Below, piece by piece: positions 1 to 5,869 of a DNA stretch of 7,867 bases. The stretch is from the NCBI GenBank assembly GCA_964481765.1, contig CAYZVJ010000113.1, forward strand, positions 1 through 7,867, given 5' to 3'. A program made the translations under genes and the position numbers. This DNA is from G020353115 sp964481765 (GTDB taxonomy: Bacteria > Bacteroidota > Bacteroidia > Bacteroidales > VadinHA17). Positions within the stretch are counted from its first letter, which is position 1. Each line of letters begins with the position of its first letter. Under the pieces are notes generated by a model. That model was given only the letters and a program-made list of their open reading frames with translations. It made no database searches and was not told where the DNA came from.

Positions 1-18
1 TTCTAAAAACATGCCGCC

Positions 19-37
19 CCTGCCTGCCGAGGCAGGC
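19..37. repeat. Dispersed palindrome, CCTGCC/GGCAGG type, copy 1
   Basis: CCTGCC at 23-28 and GGCAGG at 31-36 form a perfect 6-bp stem with a GA loop, and a second CCTGCC at 19-24 offers an alternative pairing. The core CCTGCCTGC followed by GGCAGGC recurs at 373-392, so the two look like members of one palindrome family flanking this non-coding stretch. There is no U-tract, so a terminator role is not supported. Confidence 0.5.
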
Positions 38-130
38 CGAGCACAACTGCTAGACGGACTATGCTGCTTATTGGTTGGGAACCATTGGATTGGCGTTCGA
101 TATGTCCAAGTCTACCCTATTATTCTTTCA

Positions 131-143
131 GTCCCTACGGGAC
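131..143. repeat. GTCCC-TAC-GGGAC palindrome, copy 1
   Basis: A perfect 5-bp inverted repeat with a 3-nt loop (GTCCCTACGGGAC). An identical 13-mer lies 70 nt downstream at 201-213. I associate such elements with Bacteroidota intergenic regions, where they behave like REP-type dispersed repeats. That assignment comes from memory and was not tested by a search. Confidence 0.6.
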
Positions 144-168
144 GATTTGTTATACTTTACATCACATA

Positions 169-186
169 CAGCCACTGAAGTGGCTG
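169..186. repeat. Hairpin CAGCCACT-GA-AGTGGCTG
   Basis: A perfect 8-bp inverted repeat around GA (or a 7-bp stem with a TGAA loop), placed between the two GTCCC/GGGAC palindromes. On the plus strand it is followed by CCTATTTCTTGTTA, a weak T-rich stretch, so it could terminate a transcript coming from the left. On the minus strand there is no U-tract. The arrangement of palindrome, hairpin, palindrome over 131-213 suggests a composite REP-like element. Confidence 0.5.
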
Positions 187-200
187 CCTATTTCTTGTTA

Positions 201-213
201 GTCCCTACGGGAC
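201..213. repeat. GTCCC-TAC-GGGAC palindrome, copy 2
   Basis: Identical in all 13 bases to the copy at 131-143 and in the same orientation. The flanking sequence is only loosely similar (both are preceded by a T-rich TTCTT-containing stretch), so the conserved unit appears to be the palindrome itself. Confidence 0.6.
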
Positions 214-294
214 ATAGATTTTGAGAATTCAAGCTTAGGGATCGACTTTAATGTTTGACAACCGAAACTCATTGCAAATCCTTGGAGACGAACT

Positions 295-372
295 TCGTTA
301 CCGACTGACGAAACGGGTATGGCCGGGATGGCATCGTTACCGACTACCGATAGACGATACCGGTTTCGTAAC
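295..372. repeat. Degenerate direct and inverted repeats
   Basis: The 12-mer TCGTTACCGACT occurs at 295-306 and again at 334-345, exactly 39 nt apart. In addition ACGAAACGGGTAT (308-320) is an inverted match, 12 of 13 bases, to ATACCGGTTTCGT (357-369), giving a potential long stem with a 36-nt loop. The two patterns overlap, so this may be a decayed pair of 39-nt units or a structured element. It is directly followed by the palindrome at 373-391. No function is assigned. Confidence 0.4.
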
Positions 373-391
373 CCTGCCTGCGGCAGGCAGG
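373..391. repeat. Dispersed palindrome, CCTGCC/GGCAGG type, copy 2
   Basis: CCTGCCTG (373-380) pairs with CAGGCAGG (384-391) around a CGG loop, a perfect 8-bp stem. It lies 19 nt past the kinase stop codon in the direction of transcription, where a terminator would be expected. However, the minus strand after the stem reads GTTACGAAACC with no U-run, so I call it a repeat of the same family as 19-37 rather than an intrinsic terminator. Confidence 0.5.
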
Positions 392-409
392 CGAAAAACG
401 CTCACCGAA

Positions 410-1507
410 TCATTTATAGTTCAGCACTTCGATTTCACCCCGCATTACCATCAGTCCATTTTGAGCCAGGGCTTGCAGCTCCTCGTCGCCCGGATAGATG
501 TGGACCGGAGCAATTTTTACTATCTTCTCAACCAGGTTGTTTATCAGGTATTTATTGTTTGCACAGTCGCCGGTAATCAGTATTGCATCAACCGGTTCTT
601 TGAATGCCATGGAGAGAAAACCGACGCTTTTAGCAACCTGATATATCATAGCATCGAGGATCAACTTTGCTTTTTTATCCCCTGCCTCGATCATCTTTTC
701 TGCTTCATACACATTGTCTACTCCCAAATAGGCTTTCAATCCCCCCTCACCCCGTACCATTTTCAACATTTCCTGTTCACTATATTTCCCGCTGAAGCAC
801 ATCCGGATCACGTCACCGATCGGTAAGGTACCACTTCCGATCGGGGAGAACGGGCCATCACCGTCGTAGCCCTGTGTGGCATCAATCACCCGTCCCAGGT
901 GGTGTGCTCCAACCGTATTACCCCGTCCCAGGTTCACAACGATGAAGTTCATATCCTCATATTTTCTCCCAAGCGATTTGGCATGTTCCCGGGCTACCGC
1001 TTTCTGATTCAGGGCATGAAAGATGGATTTTCGTTCAAAGAGCGGATGGCCGGATATCCTTGAGATATCGTCATACTCATCCACAACCACCGGATCGGCA
1101 ATATAGGCTTTTGCATCCGGTAATTCCTTTGCCACAGCATCTGCAATAAGGCCTCCCAGGTTAACGACATCTTCTCCCAACTCACTGTTTTTCAGATCAT
1201 TTTTCATTTTTTCATTCACAAGATATACGCCGGACGTAACCGGTTTAAGGAGTCCTCCCCTTCCCATAACAATCCGGATGTTTTCCAACTGGATCTCATT
1301 GTCTTTCAGCACCTGGATAATCCGGTCTTTTCTGAATTCAGTCTGATCCGGAAAGTTATTAAAGGAAGCCAGTTCCTCCGGTGTATGCCGGATCCTTTTC
1401 AGAAAAACCGCAGTGTTAATACGGTAAACAGCCATTTGTGTATTGTCGTCCCGGGGATATAATGAGAGTATAAGGGCAGTGGTTAGGTCATACTGATTCT
1501 TTGCCAT
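410..1507 (-). CDS. buk: Butyrate kinase family protein with degenerate nucleotide-binding motifs
   Basis: A 365-residue protein, close to the usual 355 or so of butyrate kinases (ASKHA fold, acetate kinase family), which make ATP and butyrate from butyryl-phosphate and ADP. Family identity is clear from GRGGLLKP (82-89), DPVVVDE (138-144) and a strongly conserved SRISG...KSIFHALNQKAVAR block (149-173). Retained residues match acetate kinase Arg91 (R83), Asp148 (D138) and His180 (H164). The nucleotide/phosphate half is altered: the N-terminal NPGSTSTK is YPRDDNTQ (17-24), HxGGG is NLGRG (192-196), RSGG is GSGT (224-227), and the TGG adenosine motif is TGD (312-314). The reading frame is intact and ends with TGA, so it does not look like a decaying gene. 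ATG starts 47 nt after the IcmF stop and it is the last gene of the operon. No phosphotransbutyrylase is adjacent. Family assignment is firm; catalytic activity is doubtful. Confidence 0.88.
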   Translation of the reverse strand: MAKNQYDLTTALILSLYPRDDNTQMAVYRINTAVFLKRIRHTPEELASFNNFPDQTEFRKDRIIQVLKDNEIQLENIRIVMGRGGLLKPVTSGVYLVNEKMKNDLKNSELGEDVVNLGGLIADAVAKELPDAKAYIADPVVVDEYDDISRISGHPLFERKSIFHALNQKAVAREHAKSLGRKYEDMNFIVVNLGRGNTVGAHHLGRVIDATQGYDGDGPFSPIGSGTLPIGDVIRMCFSGKYSEQEMLKMVRGEGGLKAYLGVDNVYEAEKMIEAGDKKAKLILDAMIYQVAKSVGFLSMAFKEPVDAILITGDCANNKYLINNLVEKIVKIAPVHIYPGDEELQALAQNGLMVMRGEIEVLNYK

Positions 1508-1554
1508 GGTCTGAATGGATTTGTTGACTTAAAATTAAAAATAATCCGGATAAA

Positions 1555-4500
1555 TTACATATTTCTACGGTACTGTCCGCCCACTTCGAACAATGTTTGA
1601 GTAATTTGCCCGAGAGTGCAATATTTTGTCACCTCCATGAGGGCCTCGAAAATATTCTCATTCCGGTTCACAACATCCTTCAGTTTCCGAAGCATCTTTG
1701 CCGATTTATCCTTATGAGCAGTATAGAGTGATTTAACCATCTCAACCTGGAATTTCTTTTCCTCTTCCGTTGCCCGGATTACCTGATCCGGTATGGTCGT
1801 GGGAGATCCGTTGGGAGAAAGAAATGTATTCACACCCATAATGGGAAGTTTTCCGGTATGTTTCAGGTTTTCATAATAGAGTGATTCCGCCTGTATTTTA
1901 CTTCTCTGGTACATGGTTTCCATAGAACCCAGAACTCCTCCCCTTTCAGAAAGCCTGTCAAATTCACTCAAGACAGCCTCTTCAACCAGGTCTGTCAGTT
2001 CTTCGATTATAAATGACCCCTGAAGGGGATTCTGATTCTTTGTAATTCCAAGTTCGTGATTGATGATCATCTGGATCACCATTGCTCTGCGCACAGATTC
2101 TTCGGTGGGTGTGGTAATTGCCTCGTCATAGGCATTGGTATGAAGGGAGTTACAGTTATCATAAATGGCCGTCAATGCCTGGAGGGTTGTTCTGATATCG
2201 TTAAATTCAATTTCCTGGGCATGGAGTGATCTCCCGGATGTCTGGATATGGTATTTCAACTTCTGTGAACGGTCATTGCCTCCATACATCTGTTTCATAG
2301 CTTTCGCCCAGATCAATCGTGCCACCCTTCCTATCACGGAGTATTCCGCATCGATACCGGTTGAAAAGAAAAAGGAGAGGTTCGGGGCAAACTGATTGAT
2401 ATTCATTCCCCGCGAGACATAGTATTCAACGAATGTAAAGCCGTTAGCCAGGGTAAAAGCGAGCTGGCTGATCGGGTTAGCTCCCGCTTCGGCAATATGG
2501 TAGCCCGAGATCGATACGGAATAGAAATTCCTCACGTTATGCTCATTGAAGTACTCCTGGATATCGCCCATCATTTTCAGTGCAAATTCGGTTGAGAAGA
2601 TGCAGGTATTCTGTGCCTGATCCTCCTTCAATATATCAGCCTGTACCGTACCCCTCACCCGGGAAATGGTGTCTGCTTTAATCTTTGCATATACTTCCTT
2701 TGGCAGAACCTGGTCTCCTGTAACGCCAAGAAGCATTAAACCCAATCCATTGTTTCCCTTTGGCAGTTTCCCCTGATATCGTGGTTTATCCCTTCCCTGT
2801 TTGTTGAATAGTTCATCCATTTTCTTCTCCACCTCTTCCTGCAAGCCATGCTTCCGGATGTATATTTCACACTGCTGATCAATGGCTGTATTCATAAAGT
2901 ATCCCACCAGCATGGGAGCCGGTCCGTTTATGGTCATTGATACCGATGTTTGCGGATCAACCAGGTTAAATCCTGAATAGAGTTTTTTTGCATCATCCAG
3001 GCAGGCAATTGAGACACCTGAATTGCCCACTTTCCCATAGATATCAGGTCTTACATCCGGATCAAATCCATAGAGCGTAACCGAGTCAAATGCAGTTGAC
3101 AGTCGTTTTGCCGGTAATTCATGAGAGAGGTAATGAAACCGTTTGTTCGTTCTTTCCGGTCCACCCTCTCCGGCAAACATTCTTGTTGGATCTTCATTCT
3201 CTCTTTTAAACGGGAATACACCAGCTGCATATGGAAATTCTCCGGGAACATTCTCTTTCAGGTTCCATTTGAGTATTTCACCCCAGGATGTAAATTTTGG
3301 CAAGGATAGTTTGGGAATCTGCAGGTGGGATAACGATTCGTGGTGGGTCTTGATTTTAAACTCCTTATCCCGCACTTTGAAAGTAAAATACTCTTTTTGA
3401 TACCTTTCTTTTTTCTTCTCCCAGTTTTTAAGAATGTCACGGTTTTCTTTATCCAGTTTCTTCTCCTCTTCCCGGTACATTTTTTCCATTTGACTGATGA
3501 TCTCCGTCTCCGGATTACTTTTTTCAGTCAGGGTTTGAAGTGTCTGGTTTATCCCATCCATGCGGCTGGCAACGTTCACCTGCTGTTCGACTTTCCGGTT
3601 GTAGCGTCTTACTGTCTCAGCGATTTCAGAGAGGTAGCGTGTTCTTTTCGGTGGAATAATATAGATTTTCTCTGAAATCTTTTTCTCGGAAACGATCCTC
3701 GAATGAAAGTCTTCGATAAATTTCTCCCTCACCTGGTCAATCAGAGCAGTGTATAGTCGATTCATTCCCGGGTCGTTAAACTGCGAAGCAATGGTACCAA
3801 ATACCGGCATCTCTTCAAGACCTTTTTCAAAGAGAAGGTGGTTTCGCTGGTACTGTTTCTTCACGTCTCTCAGTGCATCCTCTGCTCCTCTTTTATCAAA
3901 TTTATTGATGGCGATCAGGTCAGCAAAATCGAGCATATCAATCTTCTCAAGCTGTATTGCCGCACCATATTCGGGTGTCATCACGTACATTGAAAGGTCG
4001 CTGTGATCAACAATTTCTGTATCGGACTGGCCGATACCGGATGTTTCGAGAAGGATCAGGTCAAAACCTGCGTATTTAACAATGCAAAGTGCATCGCGGA
4101 CATATTTTGAGAGCGCCAGATTGGATTGTCTGGTAGCCAGTGACCTCATAAAGATTCGGGGAGAGTCGATCGAATTCATACGGATCCGATCACCGAGCAG
4201 GGCGCCACCGGTTTTCCTGCGTGACGGATCAACGGATAAAATCGCCATTGTTTTATCGTCGAAGTCATCCAGAAACCGGCGCACAATTTCATCGATGATT
4301 GAGGATTTTCCGGATCCTCCGGTTCCGGTAATGCCGACAACCGGAGTGTTCTTATCCATACATTCTTTCCTCAACTCGTCAAACAGATCCTTCAACCCGG
4401 CCGGATAATTTTCTGCTGCCGAAATGGTTCTGGCAATTGCTATAAAGTCCCTGTTCCTGATATCCTCAGGCTGAACGTCTACATCTTTTCCCATCGGGAA

Positions 4501-4887
4501 ATCAGACAATTTCAATACCTCATTGATCATTCCCTGGAGTCCCATTTTTCGACCATCGTCCGGAGAGAAAAGCCGCGTAATGCCATATTGATGCAGCTGT
4601 TTCATTTCTTCCGGAAGGATCACTCCCCCGCCACCGCCAAATATCCTGATGTGTCCGGCTCCCCGTTCCTGCAGCAGATCATACATATAGGAAAAGAACT
4701 CGATGTGGCCGCCCTGGTAGGAAGTAACGGCTATTGCCTGTGCATCTTCCTGAATGGCACAGTTTACAATTTCCGATACGGAACGATTATGACCAAGGTG
4801 AATGACCTCTGCACCGGAAGATTGCAGTATTCGCCTCATGATATTGATCGCGGCATCATGCCCATCGAAGAGTGAGGCTGCTGAGAC
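1555..4887 (-). CDS. icmF: Fused isobutyryl-CoA mutase IcmF (B12-dependent), 5' end missing in gap
   Basis: Catalyses the adenosylcobalamin radical rearrangement of isobutyryl-CoA to n-butyryl-CoA and back. 1110 residues are visible, numbered here from the codon next to the gap; about 15-25 N-terminal residues are missing. Order: cobalamin-binding domain (about 1-130) with FDGHDAA (7-13, His10 as lower cobalt ligand) and a GGGGG loop (84-88); MeaB-like GTPase chaperone (about 180-400) with P-loop GTGGSGKS (188-195), SVDPS (218-222), ETSGIGQ (281-287) and base-recognition NKFD (328-331); a charged helical linker (about 400-530); and the substrate-binding mutase barrel (about 535-1110) with SVSISGYHIAEAGANP (790-805). 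Phe571 and Gln759 replace Tyr89 and Arg207 of methylmalonyl-CoA mutase, the IcmF pattern for a non-carboxylated substrate. Downstream of the acyl-CoA dehydrogenase and 47 nt before the kinase gene. Stop codon TAA. The frame is clean over all 1110 codons. Confidence 0.96.
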   Translation of the reverse strand, partial: VSAASLFDGHDAAINIMRRILQSSGAEVIHLGHNRSVSEIVNCAIQEDAQAIAVTSYQGGHIEFFSYMYDLLQERGAGHIRIFGGGGGVILPEEMKQLHQYGITRLFSPDDGRKMGLQGMINEVLKLSDFPMGKDVDVQPEDIRNRDFIAIARTISAAENYPAGLKDLFDELRKECMDKNTPVVGITGTGGSGKSSIIDEIVRRFLDDFDDKTMAILSVDPSRRKTGGALLGDRIRMNSIDSPRIFMRSLATRQSNLALSKYVRDALCIVKYAGFDLILLETSGIGQSDTEIVDHSDLSMYVMTPEYGAAIQLEKIDMLDFADLIAINKFDKRGAEDALRDVKKQYQRNHLLFEKGLEEMPVFGTIASQFNDPGMNRLYTALIDQVREKFIEDFHSRIVSEKKISEKIYIIPPKRTRYLSEIAETVRRYNRKVEQQVNVASRMDGINQTLQTLTEKSNPETEIISQMEKMYREEEKKLDKENRDILKNWEKKKERYQKEYFTFKVRDKEFKIKTHHESLSHLQIPKLSLPKFTSWGEILKWNLKENVPGEFPYAAGVFPFKRENEDPTRMFAGEGGPERTNKRFHYLSHELPAKRLSTAFDSVTLYGFDPDVRPDIYGKVGNSGVSIACLDDAKKLYSGFNLVDPQTSVSMTINGPAPMLVGYFMNTAIDQQCEIYIRKHGLQEEVEKKMDELFNKQGRDKPRYQGKLPKGNNGLGLMLLGVTGDQVLPKEVYAKIKADTISRVRGTVQADILKEDQAQNTCIFSTEFALKMMGDIQEYFNEHNVRNFYSVSISGYHIAEAGANPISQLAFTLANGFTFVEYYVSRGMNINQFAPNLSFFFSTGIDAEYSVIGRVARLIWAKAMKQMYGGNDRSQKLKYHIQTSGRSLHAQEIEFNDIRTTLQALTAIYDNCNSLHTNAYDEAITTPTEESVRRAMVIQMIINHELGITKNQNPLQGSFIIEELTDLVEEAVLSEFDRLSERGGVLGSMETMYQRSKIQAESLYYENLKHTGKLPIMGVNTFLSPNGSPTTIPDQVIRATEEEKKFQVEMVKSLYTAHKDKSAKMLRKLKDVVNRNENIFEALMEVTKYCTLGQITQTLFEVGGQYRRNM

Positions 4888-4987
4888 NNNNNNNNNNNNN
4901 NNNNNNNNNNNNNNNNNNNNNNNNNNNNNNNNNNNNNNNNNNNNNNNNNNNNNNNNNNNNNNNNNNNNNNNNNNNNNNNNNNNNNNN
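4888..4987. other. Assembly gap of exactly 100 N
   Basis: The run of exactly 100 N looks like a placeholder for a gap of unknown length. The left edge falls inside the start of icmF and the right edge inside the acyl-CoA dehydrogenase gene, about 100 codons before its expected end. The missing dehydrogenase C terminus (about 300 nt), the intergenic space and the IcmF N terminus (about 45-75 nt) cannot fit in 100 nt. Reading frames that cross the gap join unrelated frames and are artefacts. Confidence 0.95.
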
Positions 4988-5824
4988 CTGATGATTACAG
5001 ATCTCCGTACCGAATGCTTTTCTCTCCTTAGAGTATTGCAATGCCCGTTCATAGGCACCGGATGCAATTCCAAGAGCCTGAGCAGCAATTCCCAATCTTC
5101 CAACTTCAAGGGTTTTCATGGCAAATTTAAAGCCAAATCCATCTTCAGCAATTCTGTTCTCCTTGGGTATGACCACATCAGTAAACATTACGGAGTGTGT
5201 ATCGGAACTTCTCATTCCCATCTTATTCTCGTGGGGTGCAAGTGTAATGCCGGGTGTATCTTTTTCAATGACAAATGCATTGATACCACGGTGTCTTTTT
5301 TCAGGGTCTGTCTGCGCGATCAGGACATAGGTAGACGCTGAATTGGCACATGTGGTCCAGTTTTTTGTACCGTTAACCAGGTAATGATCTCCTTTATCAA
5401 CTGCCATAGTTCGCTGCATGGTAGCATCCGAACCGGCTTCCGGTTCGGAAAGGAGGAATGCCCCGATTACATCTCCCCGGGCGAGTGGCTTGAGGTACTT
5501 TTCTTTCTGCTCCTCGGTACCAAACTCTTCCAAACCCCAACAAACCAGTGAATTATTAACGGACATGATCACTCCGGCTGCAGAATCGACCTTTGATATT
5601 TCCTCCATTGCGAGCACATAGGATATGGTATCCATGCCACCGCCGTCATATTCCGCGCTTGCCGTCATGCCAAGAAAACCGAGTTCTGCCATTTTTTTCA
5701 CGTGTTCGGTTGGAAAAACGGCTTTTTCATCTCGTTCAATGACATCCTGAAGGAGATCCCGTTGTGCGAAATCCCTCGCTGCCTGACGAATCATCAGATG
5801 TTCTTCAGTAAATTCAAAATCCAT
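4988..5824 (-). CDS. Short-chain acyl-CoA dehydrogenase (butyryl-CoA type), 3' end missing in gap
   Basis: FAD-dependent flavoprotein that oxidises a saturated acyl-CoA to the trans-2-enoyl-CoA, or runs in reverse as butyryl-CoA dehydrogenase with an electron-transferring flavoprotein. 279 of about 380 residues are visible. The N-terminal helical domain (1-120) is followed by the family signature LLSEPEAGSDATM (124-136), the NGTKNWTT segment (151-158) that contacts FAD, the beta-domain MGMRSSDTH (202-210), and the start of the C-terminal helical domain, GRLGIAAQALGIA (242-254) and ERKAFG (267-272). The last visible codons read EICNHQ. The catalytic glutamate expected near residue 368 lies in the lost part, so activity and chain-length class cannot be judged. 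ATG starts 45 nt after the upstream stop with no evident Shine-Dalgarno sequence. Its place beside IcmF, hydratase and hydroxyacyl-CoA dehydrogenase genes favours butyryl-CoA (or isobutyryl-CoA) as substrate; this is inferred. No etfAB genes are in the window. Confidence 0.93.
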
Positions 5825-5869
5825 GGTGTACTGTTTTTAGTGATACTATTTGTGTTGCAGTTAATCTAT

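Larger units (their letters stand above)
1..409. other. Non-coding region downstream of the operon, rich in small palindromes
   Basis: I see no convincing gene here. The plus-strand reading frames that run into it are either antisense to the kinase gene or short and composed of repeat sequence. The region contains two copies of a GTCCC-TAC-GGGAC palindrome, an 18-nt hairpin between them, two related CCTGCC/GGCAGG palindromes near its two ends, and a direct plus inverted repeat cluster at about 295-372. No hairpin followed by a clear U-tract is present on the minus strand after the kinase stop codon, so I cannot place the operon terminator. The neighbouring gene to the left is outside the window. 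Confidence 0.7.

Noticed and set aside
100..130. tRNA-like GTTCGAT segment
   Set aside because: The flanks do not form a 5-bp T-stem or an acceptor stem, and no cloverleaf can be drawn.
2..178. Open plus-strand frame of about 58 codons at the left edge
   Set aside because: It runs through two palindromic repeats, has no recognisable protein motif, and is short enough to be chance.
131..213. CRISPR-like array
   Set aside because: Only two 13-nt repeats with one interval and no cas genes; the repeat is a short palindrome, not a CRISPR repeat.
225..236. Adjacent GAATTC and AAGCTT (EcoRI/HindIII sites), possibly vector or linker
   Set aside because: No other polylinker sites or vector sequence surround it, and such a pair can occur by chance.
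373..391. Intrinsic terminator of the operon
   Set aside because: The stem is good, but no U-run follows it on the minus strand.
251..826. Plus-strand open frame of 191 codons
   Set aside because: Most of it is antisense to the kinase gene, whose minus-strand frame has clear family motifs. The remainder is repeat sequence, and the translation has no recognisable domain.
1508..1554. Separate promoter for the kinase gene in the 47-nt spacer
   Set aside because: A TAATTTTA stretch resembles the Bacteroidota -7 box (TAnnTTTG) only imperfectly, and I could find no matching upstream element.
4802..5341. Plus-strand frame crossing the N run, and minus-strand frames joined across it
   Set aside because: The N run is translated as X and links frames of two different genes; the sequence on one side of each join is off-frame.
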